Below, one piece after another: positions 1 through 11,199 of a stretch of 64,000 nt of DNA. The notes below the pieces were generated by a model. It was given only the letters and a program-made list of their open reading frames with translations, had not been told where the DNA came from and searched no databases. Made by a program: the position numbers and the translations under genes. This DNA comes from Mermis nigrescens (Eukaryota; Nematoda; Enoplea; Mermithida; Mermithidae), in NCBI GenBank assembly GCA_036768485.1, contig JAVLUZ010000508.1, positions 682,001 through 746,000 of the forward strand, given 5' to 3'. Each line of letters starts with the position of its first letter. Position 1 is the stretch's first letter.

Positions 1-567
1 CTGCAAATAAAGTAGATAAATGTCATTAATAGGTCTAAAACCGGCGCGAAGCGCCGGAAAATTTTGAGAAATTATGATCATTGACGGTCAAAAATCATCG
101 CAAATTACACGCCCTTTCTCTATCTCGCCAAATCTTTTTGGCCGATGGGGCCCCCTCGCCCCCCTTAAATTCGCCCATGCACTCGATATTATCTCCGAAT
201 CGTAGGTAGATTAATATTGTATGAAGTAATTGCGCTCGATTTTATAAAGTTAGTATATTGAAACTGAATTGAATCGCAGGCTGAATTGATCGAAAATTTG
301 ATAACTCACGATCCCGATCAACGTTGGACGTGCCTTCAGATCCGCGGTTCGCATTTATTTTCGCCTTTTTGGCTGCAAAGGCCAATCGCGGCTTCGACTA
401 AGCGCCAAACAAACGACAGTTCGTCGCGCGGCGTGAACAGTTTGAGTTGAAGTTCCCCGGAATACTTTCGTCTCTGCCAATTTTGTTAAAAATTTGTATT
501 TACAATGGCGTCTTAGTAACCCTTGTTTAATTCGCGTTTTAAATTCACGGACTTATGTACCCTTTAT
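1..567. other. Non-coding stretch with one GCGAAGC hairpin
   Basis: No gene is visible. Positions 41-57 form a 7-bp stem with a GAA loop (core GGCGCGAAGCGCC) followed by an A/T run, the same module that recurs through the window. Confidence 0.6.
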
Positions 568-733
568 CAGGCACGTAGCTGGCCCTTCTATTTTGGGGGG
601 GACCAACACCAATTTTGGGGGGTCTCCGCCAAAAATAGCACAAAATAACATGTAAAAAGTCCTATTTTTCCGGTTTTTTCTGGAATTTTGGGGGGGTCCG
701 GACCCCCCAGTCCCCCCCACAGCTACGTGCCTG
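568..733 (+). mobile_element. Family P MITE, hAT-like, 166 bp
   Basis: The ends are inverted repeats, CAGGCACGTAGCT on the left and AGCTACGTGCCTG on the right. The flanks are a near-exact 8-bp duplication, CCCTTTAT at 560-567 and CTCTTTAT at 734-741. The body is G-run rich and non-coding. Related copies lie at 29,501 and 33,998. The 8-bp duplication suggests mobilisation by a hAT-type transposase, which is not present here. Confidence 0.85.
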
Positions 734-741
734 CTCTTTAT

Positions 742-1173
742 CGTTGCATAATTTATTTTTCTTTTCGTTTGCGCGGCTGCCGCGTTCGTTTGCCGCTCGT
801 AAATTTTTTTATAAGTTTAGTTTTAAGCAGATTCCAAAATTGGTCTGGTCCATACTATTGCAGTTCTACGGCGAATCTAGATTTAGGTGAGACTCAACTT
901 TTTTAAATGTGAAAACCGACCGAGCGCGCTGCGCCAATAGTTTTTGAAACCCCGTCTACGTCCCTAAGAACAAACTGGGCAAAAATACAAATTTTAGTAA
1001 CGTGAGTTAGCAAAATCTTAGAAGAATTCGATAATATTTGAGAGGGAATGCGAATTTCGATGGAAAGGCCGCCCCATCTTTTGGATAAACAAACTTCTGC
1101 CGTCCGTTTGATAAAAAATATCGGATTCTGTCTGCGAAAATTATCGGGCACTTCGCTGAGAGAGGGTGTTGAG
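742..1173. other. Non-coding stretch, nothing recognised
   Basis: Short open frames occur on both strands, but none has a motif, a splice context or a recognisable relative. I see no repeat family here. Confidence 0.5.
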
Positions 1174-1426
1174 CATAGGTGGGCGGCTCCAAAGTTCTGG
1201 CGGGGGTGTGCAAGATTTTTTTAATGGTCAAAAATGGCCCTAAAAATGGTGGTAGGCGAAAAAATACCATTTTTCAACGTTTCTCATCGACCACTATCCA
1301 TTGGCATCGAAAAATTGCGAAAAAAACCTAAATAATTTTCAAAAATTGAATTCTAGAGGGGGGTATTTTAGTTTCTCAGGGATGGGGGTGCATACCCCCC
1401 AACCCCTCCCCCCACGCCCAGGTATG
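1174..1426 (+). mobile_element. Family CT MITE, 253 bp, exact 8-bp duplication
   Basis: It starts CATAGGTGGG and ends CCCAGGTATG. It is flanked by GTGTTGAG at 1166-1173 and again at 1427-1434. The interior resembles the copies at 6,813 and 10,817, including G-run, A/T and C-rich end segments. It is non-coding and hAT-like by its duplication length. Confidence 0.9.
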
Positions 1427-1434
1427 GTGTTGAG

Positions 1435-1793
1435 TCGCGTGACTGTTTAACGCTTCTTACGTTCGCGCGGCTAAGCTTATGATGGGCGTAAATCATTACT
1501 CTCTGGCGCGAAATCAGATTTGTACGGAACAAGAATGTTTTTCTGTTTATTATGTGTGTATGAAGTACGTTCACCTAACTAAGGGTGTCTTACGGTTCCA
1601 GTATGTACGTTATGTGAAACTGGGACGACGCTAGGTAATTGCACCGGGCCTTGACCTGTTCAAGCAAAATCAATTCCGGGGTTTATCGACTTTTGATGGA
1701 TTATGTTTATGTAGATGTGTCTGCCCGGCTTCTCCGGAGAGCTTATTTCGGCTCTGAATCGTCCAAATGCCTCAATCCGCGTAAAAATGACCA
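1435..1793. other. Non-coding stretch, nothing recognised
   Basis: No coding or repeat signal that I can support. Confidence 0.5.
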
Positions 1794-1801
1794 GTCTTGA
1801 G

Positions 1802-1966
1802 CAGTGGTGGATCCGGGATTTTCTTAAGGAAGGGCGCTGCGGAACCCTGAGCTTGGGTGGAAAAAATTAGCCGTTTTAACCCGAAAATCGCTCAAAAATG
1901 CGTAATTTTGCGCACTATTTTGGGCTTTCAATGGGGAGGGCGGCCGCCTCCCTAAATCCGCCCCTG
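1802..1966 (-). mobile_element. Family Q MITE, 165 bp, exact 8-bp duplication
   Basis: It starts CAGTGGTGGATCC and ends GGATTTAGGG-like (reverse of CAGGGGCGGATTTAGG). It is flanked by GTCTTGAG at 1794-1801 and 1967-1974. Its orientation is opposite to the copies at 17,180, 30,189 and 33,042. Confidence 0.92.
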
Positions 1967-2149
1967 GTCTTGAGAGAAAATTTGCATATTGTTTGATCCG
2001 CGCCCAGCCGAATTAACCAACGAGCACATATGTATAAGTCTGTTTCACACAACTTCAGTTGCGATTATAGCTCTTTGATCTGATCATAGGTAGCGCGTTA
2101 GCGCGTACCTATAATATACTTGGGTACCCCTAACACCTGGGCACTCTCT

Positions 2150-4540
2150 ACAGCTATAACGGGACACTTCTGGAAGGTGCGGTTTTTTTTAAAAGAAAGA
2201 TAATAAAAAAATTCGCTGCCCGTGTTTTTTTGTTTTTCTTGAAACTCAAAATTGACTGTGTAAAGAAGGTGTAAAGTTTTTGTGTAACGTTATAACATAG
2301 GACAAATTTTGGGACCTTTTTACTGCGGCATGTGGACAACTGAGTATTGATGACTCGAAGGATTGAACATGAATAGGATAATAGAGGGATGAATTCTACA
2401 GATGACACTTTTTTGTTTTTCGAAATCTCGCATTATTTATCGAACGGCAGTGTAAAGAGTGCGAAAATCTGGGGGTGAAAAAGCACTTTTTGGTCGAGTT
2501 TTCAACCTTCCTATGTCCGATACTAACTCCGGTTATGAGGTTTTTAAAATGTTTTCTGACAGAAATGTAGAGCGGATCAAGGGCTACATTCTGCATATAA
2601 GCAAAGTCTTCTATGCTCTATGGTGAGTTAGATCCTGGGGTTTAAAGTTTACACTCTAGTGGATGGTGTAAAAAAATGGATTTTAACTAAGATTTCTCTG
2701 CCAAATTTTTCCGCTTATGAGTCAGTGCAAATCGAAGACAGCATTAATAAAGTGCCTCACAGGGGCTAAACATCGCAGCAAACCGCATTTAAAAACGCAA
2801 TATTGAGTTATTTATGGGGGTGTAAAGTTCGAAATCAGAGGTAAAAAATGGGCTAAAAAACACGTTTTTTCCGAAGTTTGATTGATAAATCATGCCAAAT
2901 AATTTTTGCAACAGAATTTTGGCACACAGGAATGTACTACGATTTAAAAGCTACAAATTGTACCAAACCGAATTTCTTTAAACTCAATGGGGAGTTCGGT
3001 ACGGAATTTTAAAGTTTACAGTGTTCTAAATGGTGGAAAATACGTTTTTGTTGCGTTTTTTGTTCGCCACTTTCTCCGTCCAGAAGTCGGGATAAGTCTA
3101 ATAGAATAAAAATAAAGTGCTTTATATCGGGTGCATGTCAAAGCAAATTGTCTATACATTAATATTTAGCGAGTGTAAAGTCAAAAATTTGGAGTTTTAA
3201 ATGCGTTTCTGTCTTGTTTTTTCTGCCTGCTTCTCCGGTTACGAGTCAGGGACACGTTTATCAAGTCTAGAAATGGACCAGGAATCAAATTTGATATGCC
3301 AGTCTGGCGCATATGTTTACACTCTACGGTGTTGTAAAGTAGTTTACACCAATTGTTAGTTTGCCCATAGAACATTATGTAGACTTAATTTTTTCATAAA
3401 TATTAATCGTAATATCGGAACAATATCAAAATTACGAATCTGACTAAAATCTTCTTTACACTAGGTGTTTACATGAAGTTTACACTACATATATATTTAT
3501 CTTCGTTTTTGAGCATTCCTGAAACCTAATTTTCTCTTGAGCCTAGAAGTTTTCAAAGGATCAAATGTGAGACGTCACGTAGGCGCGTTTGTTTACATCC
3601 AACAGTGATGTAAAGTAGTTTACATTCATTGTTTATATGTCCTCAGACCATTGTAGAGACATAATTTTTTTCATGAATGTTGATCATAATATCCGAGTAA
3701 TTTTTTACACTGCATGTTAGCCTTTGTTCTAGAGCATTGCAAAAATCGAAATTTTTTCCTGAGATATAAAAATTTACAGGGAATGAAATATATACGTCAA
3801 TTGGGCGCGCTTGCTTACACTCAGCAGTATTGCAAAGTGGTTTAAACCTAATGTTTATTGTCTTTAAAACATTATGGAGACTCATTTTTCCATAAATGTT
3901 GAAAGAAATATCGGAGCAATATCAAAATTACGAATCCGACTAAAATATTCTTTACGCTATGTGTTTGTGTAAAGTTTACGTTACGTGTTAACTCCTAATT
4001 CGATAGACTTGCAGAGACTTTGTAACTGAAGTCAAGAAATTTTCAAGGATTCATATGTGAGACATCAATTAAGTGAGTTTGTTTACCCTCAAAAGTAATC
4101 TAAAGTGATTTAAAAATTATGTTCAAGTGTCCTTAGATCATTGAAGAGATGTAATTTTGTCTTAAATGGGTTGCATTAAAGTTAAATCTTTCTTAGCCGT
4201 GTTTATAATATGTTTCACAAAATCTTGCACATGGAGAGCTATCGTTTAATTGATGTAAATTGCCTGCAAAAGTGGTTTAAAATGAACCAGCAATCACACT
4301 ACTGTGCACAGAAGTCGACAAAGATATACAGCTTTATTGTAATCATGTACATTAATAAGCCGTAAACTGTTAGTATTCTCTACACCTAGTAGTTGTGTAA
4401 AGTTTGCACTATTCATTTGTTGTTAATATGTAGTCTATACTACAAATTTATTTTACTACCAAATCAAAGCGTTAGTGTTCCTTACATTTGATATTTGCGT
4501 GAAGTTTTTGAATTTTTGCCGAAAATCTTTGCCTTCTAAT
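2150..4540 (-). repeat. Degenerate satellite built on a TGTAAAGTTTACA motif
   Basis: Diverged units follow one another at roughly 170-185 bp (2.64-3.18 kb) and roughly 220-280 bp (3.31-4.1 kb). Each carries a near-palindrome of the TGTAAAGTTTACA type and shared phrases such as ACGAATCYGACTAAAA (3,434 and 3,930). The reverse complement matches the array at 62.9-63.6 kb. There is no long open frame. Confidence 0.75.
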
Positions 4541-4800
4541 TTACCAACATCCCGCCTTTTCCATTTTCTTTGAAGTTTAAAATCTTTTATAATTCTCTCA
4601 TAATTTAATGGTAGGTTTTAACTTTAAGTTTCTCTTGGTTTACAACTCTCGCTTAGCAAGCTCATTTTTCAAAACTTTTTCATAGTGATCAGATTAGTTG
4701 CGTTTAGTTTGGAATTGGTGGACGGTCGTTATTTTATTACTCGGCTTAAATAAACCAAGTGACTATCTTTTGATTATTTTCTTCATCGCAAATTCAAACA

Positions 4801-4882
4801 CCCAATTTTCAATTTGAAAATTGACCCAATTTTCAATTTGAAAATTGATCCAATTTTCAATTTGAAAATTGAAAATTGGGTG
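4801..4882. repeat. 24-bp near-palindromic tandem repeat, three units
   Basis: Units at 4801-4824, 4825-4848 and 4849-4872 each read CCCAATTTTCAATTTGAAAA and then TTGA. Each unit is almost self-complementary, and the flanks CCCAATTTTC and AAAATTGGG make the whole block a larger hairpin. Confidence 0.9.
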
Positions 4883-5191
4883 TTTTCAATTTCAAAAGTC
4901 ACAACACATTGTGCTTGTGTATTGATTGAGTGAGGATTTGCAATGTGAATTCGTTGGTTAAATTTTTGTGCTTGATTATAAGTAGAACTGCACATTAAGA
5001 AGAAATAACTTAATGCAGTTTTAATTTGAAAATGGATGGTGTCAATAAGGTTGTCTTGTTTAAAAAGGATAATGCTGATGTTAAGAACAATATTGTTTTC
5101 CGCGTTCTTGGACTGTTGTCATTATTGTGGCATGTTACTGATTGTGTTTACTGACTGATGTACTGAAATCACGCTAATTAAAAGTAGTGTA

Positions 5192-5953
5192 CTAGCAAAG
5201 AAAAATGCTCCGATGGAACAAAAAAGATGAATATACTTGGAATTGTGGATTATTATGGATGTAAAAGGAGGGGACTAGGAAAAATCTACCTAAAGTCGGA
5301 AAATCTGCTAAAAATCACACTTTCTCTAAGCAACGCAAAATCGATGTATATTCTGCTGGCCTCTAAAAAAGTGTCTTTTTTAAATAATGTTCGAAGTTTC
5401 AGATAAGAGTGTATAAACGAAATCTATCAAGGTTACTTTTTAAATTGCTGGCACCTGATTGATAGAAAACTAAGAGGTATTGTATTTAAAGTTGTTTTGT
5501 TTTATGAGCATTATAGCAAGCAAAGCAGGAGCCGATTGATTGAGTGCACACAATCGTTTCGGGCATGCTAGTGTATCTACATTAAGTCTGTTTCAAGTCA
5601 ACTTACGTGTTTCCTACTGTTTTTAACCAACCATAGTTTTCAATTGTCTTCGATGTTTGCTATTTCATTCAATTGGCTTGGAGAGACTGTTAGTTTACTT
5701 AATATCATTTCCCATAGCTACTGCATAGCTAACGTGCTGCTGTTTCAATCATTGTTATGGTTGAATATTTATTTTAATCTGTTGGCCGCAGAATATACAT
5801 CGATTTTTTGCGTTGCTTAGAGAAAGTGTGATTTTTAGCAGATTTTCCGACTTTAGGTAGATTTTTCCTAGTCCCCTCCTTTTACATCCATAATAATCCA
5901 CAATTCCAAGTATATTCATCTTTTTTGTTCCATCGGAGCATTTTTCTTTGCTA
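5192..5953. mobile_element. Inverted-arm DNA element (CTAGCAAAG ends), 762 bp
   Basis: 5192-5361 and 5783-5953 are almost perfect inverted copies. They share a palindromic GCTCCGATGG...CCATCGGAGC region near the ends. A TA dinucleotide abuts each end, compatible with a Tc1/mariner-type target, but that is weak evidence alone. A relative with a shortened left arm lies at 55,004-55,595. It is non-coding. Confidence 0.85.
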
Positions 5954-6569
5954 TATATAATTATCGTTCGTAACCCTTAGCTTCTGTCGATGAAAATTCT
6001 TCAAATTTATGTACGCAGTTATGTGAAACGGACTATCAACTCAGGATTGCGTGTAGGTACCTGCAGACAATATCACGGAACCTGGTGCGTGGATTACAAT
6101 TTTTGAGTCAATGAATATCGATTACAAAAGCTGTTCAAACTGAAGTAACAATCACGATAGGGTGCATAGAAATCAGTAAGCATTTGAAGCTTCATTGCGC
6201 TAAATTGTATTACTGAATTCTGGGGGAGTGAATACCCCTAACGCTTAATGTGTGGTTATGATGATGACGTTCGTTATTGCGAAATTGCATTCTGGATCAC
6301 AGTTTTGAACCACTTTTGTAGCCTGATTCATGTGGGTTAAATTCAAAACTTACATATTTTATAAATTGACGCCTTTAGATAATTTCCTTTATTACTTTAG
6401 CATTCGATCTTTTCCTTGCACGAAGCAATACATACATCAGTGGCGAACTTTCTCTAGGTCGTTTGAGCGATGAGAAAATCGAGTGTTGTTTGTAATAATA
6501 GGATTTTCTGTTTGCCGAGCAAATTCATTCAATAGGATTAAAAATAGACTATAATAAGATACTTTATAG
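5954..6569. other. Non-coding stretch
   Basis: It contains one inverted TGTGAAACGGACTAT end-like motif near 6,025, related to the TAGTCTGTTTCA ends elsewhere. Otherwise nothing is recognised. Confidence 0.45.
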
Positions 6570-6812
6570 TCTTGAAAAAAATGAGCTTGCTAAGCGAGAG
6601 TTGTAAACTAAGAGGAGCTTAAAGTTTAAACCTACGATTAAATTATAAAGATAATAATAAAAGATTTAAAGCTCTAAGAAAAGGGAAAATGTGGTAAATT
6701 AAAACAAATTTAGAGGATATGATGAAACATTGTTGAGAATGGGACGATCACGTGCTATGTATAATGACTCCTTGATTAAAAGATCAAAAGAGTTGGATGC
6801 TCGACTGATAAC

Positions 6813-7050
6813 CATACGTGGGCAGCGAGAAAATTCTGGGGGTGCAAGATTTTTTTGAAGGTCAAAAAAGGGCCTTAAAAATGTTGTTATGGCGATAAAA
6901 ACACCATTTTTCGACGTTTCTCATCAAGCACTATCCATTTGCATCAAAAAATTGCGAAAAAAACGAAAAAAATTTTCAAAAATTGAATTCTGGGGGTATT
7001 TTGGTTTCTGGGGGGTGCATACCCCCAAAACCCCCTTACGCCCAGGTGTG
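6813..7050 (+). mobile_element. Family CT MITE, 238 bp, exact 8-bp duplication
   Basis: It starts CATACGTGGGCAGC and ends CGCCCAGGTGTG. It is flanked by CTGATAAC at 6805-6812 and 7051-7058. Its interior is closely similar to the copies at 1,174 and 10,817. Confidence 0.92.
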
Positions 7051-7177
7051 CTGATAACCTTGAAGTTATCTGATGTAATTGGATGATTGCTATTTGAGAT
7101 ATGTTTGTGAATTAAGAATCTCGCAATTGATCAAGAATCAATTGCGAGACATTGCTAGTGTTGTAAAAGATAAGGAT

Positions 7178-7345
7178 TTTTTGCAAGATAAAAGATAAAG
7201 ATAAAGTTGAAATTTTAAAATCTAGAAGATAAAGATAAAGATAAAGATAAAGATAAAAAATTAAGAAAGATAAAGATAAAGATAATTTGCAAGATAAAGG
7301 AATCAAAAAGATAAAGATAAAGATAAAGATAAAGATAAAGTGTAA
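7178..7345 (+). repeat. AGATAA hexanucleotide repeat, interrupted
   Basis: Runs of AGATAA are separated by short unique pieces. The strand is strongly purine-rich. Confidence 0.9.
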
Positions 7346-7621
7346 ATATGGTCACTTGGACCTAGGAGAATGATGTATGTGAAGTGCAATAAACGAGAGT
7401 GGGTGATGCAAAACAGCCAAAGGCATTAAGGACACATAAATGTAGGTTTGGGGTTTACCCGTGGTATCTGACTGACACACGTACTACTACTACTGGCTGA
7501 CAGCAAGTCACTTCTTTCTTTTCACAAGCATCAAAACCGTGCTCTGTGCGCCTGTATACAAAGTATAGTCGCAACATTTATTGATTTTTTCAAACTTCTC
7601 TATTCTTCATAGGCTTAGACT
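7346..7621. other. Non-coding stretch, nothing recognised
   Basis: Apart from a short ACTACTACTACT run near 7,480 there is no supported feature. Confidence 0.45.
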
Positions 7622-7789
7622 TATAGTCTGTTTCATTTATTCGAGAGCTTTTTAGTAAATTTTTTAAGGGCTACAGTAAACGAAACAAGACGAATTACTG
7701 TAATTCGGCAGATCAGCTTAGTGAGGGCGAGTGGCTGGAATTCTTCCATTTTTAATGCACTAATCCGCCCATATAAATTGAATTTAGGC

Positions 7790-8033
7790 ATTCAATCAGT
7801 GCTGGGACATACTGTAGTAAGTGCGCTAAACAAAAAGTTATCGGCTGGGATCGAATCCGGGTTGCTTCGACGTCAAGCAGACGTTTTACCACTGACCTAT
7901 ACGGGAGTTCACGGCGGTTCTTAACATCTAAGTCTATCGTGTTTAAAGTGTCAACTTAGGATAAGCTGAATTGGCGATTTTTATCTATAAGTTGATTGAT
8001 CTGTTAGAAGACAAGAATAAATTATGGGGGAAA
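7790..8033 (-). repeat. tRNA-derived repeat (SINE-like), copy 1
   Basis: On the minus strand 7842-7907 reads like a decayed tRNA. It has an A-box-like GGTCAGTGGTAAAA, a 5-bp anticodon-type stem (TGCTT/AAGCA) and a B-box-like GGATTCGATCC. It shares about 240 bp, including the adjacent 7,921-8,030 segment, with the copy at 9,845-10,070 in the same orientation. Confidence 0.65.
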
Positions 8034-8071
8034 CGATGGGTAAAAGCCGGAAGCGGAAAGGGAAACGACTA

Positions 8072-8144
8072 AAGCACCGGAACCGGGGTTCCCCCAAGTA
8101 TGTACGCCACATCAGGGTCAACACCCCAACCCCGTTTCCGGCAC
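8072..8144. repeat. GC-rich hairpin (CCGGAACCGGGGT arms)
   Basis: CCGGAACCGGGGTT near 8,077 pairs with an inverted AACCCCGTTTCCGG near 8,129. It could fold into a short hairpin. Its function is unknown. Confidence 0.6.
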
Positions 8145-8151
8145 TTTGGAC

Positions 8152-8843
8152 CAGAGGCGTAGCCAGGATTTCGGTTCGGGGGGCATGAACAAAAATTTTT
8201 TAAGACTACTTTTGCATTGCATGTCAGTAACGTTATGTATAGTAAAACTGAGTTTTTCGACCTTTTAGTAGTGTAGCCTAGCTAATTTATGGGTTTCTGA
8301 CGATCAAAAATACAAAAAGTGTAAAGCGACGCGAAGTGCCGAAAATTTTTGGAATTTCTACCGTTTTCATGTAGAATTTACGGCCTTTCTATTAACAAAC
8401 ACTTCGGAAATCATAAGTGGCGCAAAGCGCCAAGAAATTTAGTCATTTTTTACCGCCCTTAACATTTTGTAGCTCTGTGAAAACTAATAGTCTGACAGAG
8501 CAGAAAATTATCACATTTGTACTGAACAATTTTGACACTTCAAGCTTCTAACAAGAAAAATGCGAATTAGTAACTTTGTCTGAAGATATATTGAGTGATT
8601 CGGGCTTTTAAAACGCAAACAGAAAGAACAGTAACTGGCGGCGCTATGCGCCGAAAAATTTTGACGTTTTTGCACTTAAAACTCAATTTATACCGCGCTT
8701 AAATCATACAAAACAGACAAATTAATCCGGCGCGAAGCGTCGGAAATTTTTAGAAATTCCTAACCCTTTTACCTGGCTCGTTCTCCCTAGAATCTCGTTG
8801 CACATGTACAACGACATTTTACAGCTGCGGGGGGTCTGGTGCA
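8152..8843 (+). mobile_element. Family H element, left half
   Basis: It starts CAGAGGCGTAGCCAGG and matches, in inverted orientation, the intact H copy at 14,957-16,200 along about 690 bp. It contains four hairpins of the GCGAAGC type (near 8335, 8428, 8640, 8727). It stops at CTGCGGGGGGTCTGG, where a CT element begins. Confidence 0.85.
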
Positions 8844-8992
8844 TACGTGGGCAGCAAGAAAATTCTGGGGGGGGGGTTGCAAGATTTTTCAAAGGTCAAA
8901 AAATGGCCTCAAAAGTGGTGGTATGACGAAAAATCACCATTTTTCGACGTTTCTCATTGAGCACTATCTATTGGCATCAAAAAATTGCGAAA
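8844..8992 (+). mobile_element. Family CT element, left part only
   Basis: It starts CATACGTGGGCAGC and matches the first 150 bp of other CT copies. It then runs into the GGGA tract and its right end is missing. Confidence 0.8.
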
Positions 8993-9202
8993 AGGGAGGG
9001 AGGGAGAGGGAGGGAGGGAGGGAGAGGGAGGGAGGGAGGGAGAGGGAGGGAGGGAGGGAGAGGGAGGGAGGGAGGGAGGGAGAGGGAGGGAGGGAGGGAG
9101 GGAGGGAGGGAGGGAGGGGAGGGAGGGAGGGAGGGAGGGAGGGAGGGAGGGAGGGAGGGAGGGAGGGAGGGAGGGAGGGAGGGAGGGAGGGAGGGAGGGA
9201 GG

Positions 9203-9251
<49 letters not shown>
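8993..9251 (+). repeat. GGGA/GA polypurine microsatellite, about 260 bp
   Basis: GGGA repeats with periodic GAGGGA variants change into an uninterrupted GA run from about 9207. One strand is almost pure purine. Open frames here are repeat artefacts (Gly-Arg-Glu on one strand, Ser-Leu-Pro on the other). Confidence 0.97.
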
Positions 9252-9254
<3 letters not shown>

Positions 9255-9529
9255 AATGATATGCTGCAACCTTATTACACGGCTGACGTGCATGCGGATG
9301 AGCTAATAGTATCCTTTGATCGGTTTTGAGGACCGAACGACGAATTTGTTAAAGAACTATGTTTTTGCTCATCTACTTGATTTTTAAATCGGTGTCAGTG
9401 ATAAAAACCATGCATTAAACTGCAAACGTACCTGTGCCTCGTAGACGCAAGTGCACAAGGTCAGGGGCGGGGGTTAAATTACAGGATCCAGATTAGTAAA
9501 TTAATTGTTAACGCTTTTTCTGTAGCCAA

Positions 9530-9860
9530 ATAATGAAAATGATCAAAATAGCCGGCATACAATATTTTTTTTCGTAGTAATACCGCATTTTTGGCATGTG
9601 TACTTCATTCTGACTGCTTTATATCGCTTTTAGCGCTAAAAAATAAAGAAACTGATCAATTTTTCCCGGAAATTTTGAGTTTGTAACTCATTTAGACACA
9701 ATATTTTGCATTTTTTGAATAGACGGCACACAAAATTTTTAATACAGCGATAGGAAAAATTTTGCGATTGCGTCTGTCTTCAAAAATGATGCAGAAAACT
9801 TCCGTCAGCTAAATATTGCCGTATAGTACATATGCACATAATGTACCTACCTAACACTGT
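9530..9860 (+). repeat. Family F repeat, diverged copy
   Basis: It shares CTGATCAATTTTT, the CTTCAAAAATGATGCAGAAAA segment and TTCCGTCAGCT with the F copies at 27,709 and 31,795. It is non-coding. Confidence 0.6.
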
Positions 9861-10070
9861 ACGTGCGCAAAATAGAAATCTTGCAGCAGGAAACGAACCC
9901 GTTTTGCTTCGACGACAATCCGGCGGACTACCACTACGCTGAGTGAAAGTTTTCGGCGATGTTTAAGATGCTAGTGCATTGTGTTTAACGGTCGATTTAT
10001 GACAAGCTGAATCTGCGAATTCCATCCGCATGTTGCATGATCTGTTGAAAGACGCGAATAAATGATGCTG
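9845..10070 (-). repeat. tRNA-derived repeat (SINE-like), copy 2
   Basis: On the minus strand about 9890-9950 has GTAGTGGTAG and a B-box-like GGGTTCGTTTCC. The adjoining 9,960-10,070 matches the body of copy 1 (GACAAGCTGAAT, GATCTGTTGAAAGAC). It is too decayed to be a working tRNA. Confidence 0.6.
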
Positions 10071-10231
10071 TAAGGAATTTTATTGAAAAACCCTACCTTT
10101 CTACGTAGCTACAGTGAATCTGAATGACTTACAGTAAGTTAGTAAGATAGACTTACTGTAGCCTCGAAAATATTTATCTGAAAAGCTCTCGGATAAATGA
10201 AACAGACTATTATATCGTGTAGCGGGTCTAA

Positions 10232-10621
10232 GACGTTTTGGCGCCGCCATTTTGGCGCCAGCAACTTATACATTATTCTAATTAAATCAATTTTGCAGCA
10301 ATTTTAAAATAAATTATATATTCAGAAAGCAGGTTCTACAAGCTACAAAATAGCATATTGTTCTTTTAGGATTCGATGAGTATATATTTGTGTACGACTG
10401 AAAAACTGTAGAAAATCCTGTGTAGTTTTCGATGGATTTAATTATCTCACTAAATTCAAAGATATTCTAAAAGTAATTTATACCATCACGTAGATAATTA
10501 AATAGGCTTTCAGAATCTTGTATACCCATAAATGAAATATAAAAAATAATAATACAAAAGAGTGTGGCGCCAAAACGGCGGCGCCAAAACGGCGGCGCTA
10601 AAACGACGGCGCCAAAACGTC
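10232..10621. mobile_element. Small element with TIRs made of 14-bp GGCGCCAAAACGNC units
   Basis: The right end (10,566-10,621) has four tandem units of GGCGCCAAAACGGC type. The left end (10,232-10,260) has two inverted units. Both outermost units end in GACGTTTTGGCGCC. The 300-bp interior is A/T rich and non-coding. I found no clear target duplication. Confidence 0.8.
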
Positions 10622-10816
10622 ACACACATTCCGGTGTGCTGCCACCGCTACAGAATCACCTTAGTGTAAAAAAGTCAAAAGAATTTTGCAACAGACTATG
10701 TATATACAAACAAACCCTGTTGATTCCCAACCAGAAAAAGTGTCACCGATTTCTAGAAGCGAGAAATTTTTGTAGTAATGAGATTTTCTGCCAAAACCGT
10801 TTACGTCCTTGACCAC

Positions 10817-11074
10817 CATAGGTGGGCAGCTCCAAAATTCTGATGGGGGAAATTTCTGGAGGGGGTAAAAAAAATTTTTAAAGGTCAAAAAATGGTCTTA
10901 AAAGTGGTTGTATGGCGAAAAAAACACCATTTTTCGACGTTTCTCATCGAGCACTATCCAATGGCATAAAAAATTGCTAAAAAAGCAAAAAATTTTTTGG
11001 GGGGGGTATTCTGATTTCTGAGGGGTATTTCAACTTCTGGGGGTGCATACCCCCAAACCCCCCGCCCATGTGTG
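10817..11074 (+). mobile_element. Family CT MITE, 258 bp
   Basis: It starts CATAGGTGGGCAGC and ends CGCCCATGTGTG. The flanks TTGACCAC (10,809-10,816) and GTGACCAC (11,075-11,082) match at 7 of 8 positions. Confidence 0.88.
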
Positions 11075-11199
11075 GTGACCACCCTTTCATACAAAAGTGT
11101 GCTGAAGAAACATGTATCACGCAATGAGACGAAATCGCCTTGTCTGCTTTTTTAAACCAAGTGCTTAAAACGTTCTGTAAATACAAGGGTAGTGACCAT

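Larger units (their letters stand above)
4541..6699. mobile_element. Foldback-type repeat with about 150-bp arms
   Basis: 4541-4690 is repeated inverted at about 6570-6699, sharing for example the CTCGCTTAGCAAGCTCATTT segment. The arms enclose a separate smaller element (5192-5953) and a short palindromic tandem repeat. No transposase is visible. The outer limits are approximate because I could not find a target duplication. Confidence 0.65.
7624..10209. mobile_element. Composite element with TAGTCTGTTTCA terminal inverted repeats
   Basis: The left end (from 7624) and the reverse complement of the right end (to 10,209) share about 75 bp. The shared segment includes TAGTCTGTTTCATTTAT, GAGAGCTTTT and CTACAGTAA. 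Similar ends bound the small element at 18,334. Inside are two tRNA-like direct repeats, half of a family H element, a CT copy, a GGGA/GA tract and an F copy. I see no transposase. Confidence 0.7.

Noticed and set aside
8839..9329. Several overlapping Gly/Arg/Glu or Ser/Leu/Pro frames
   Set aside because: Artefacts of the GGGA/GA microsatellite.
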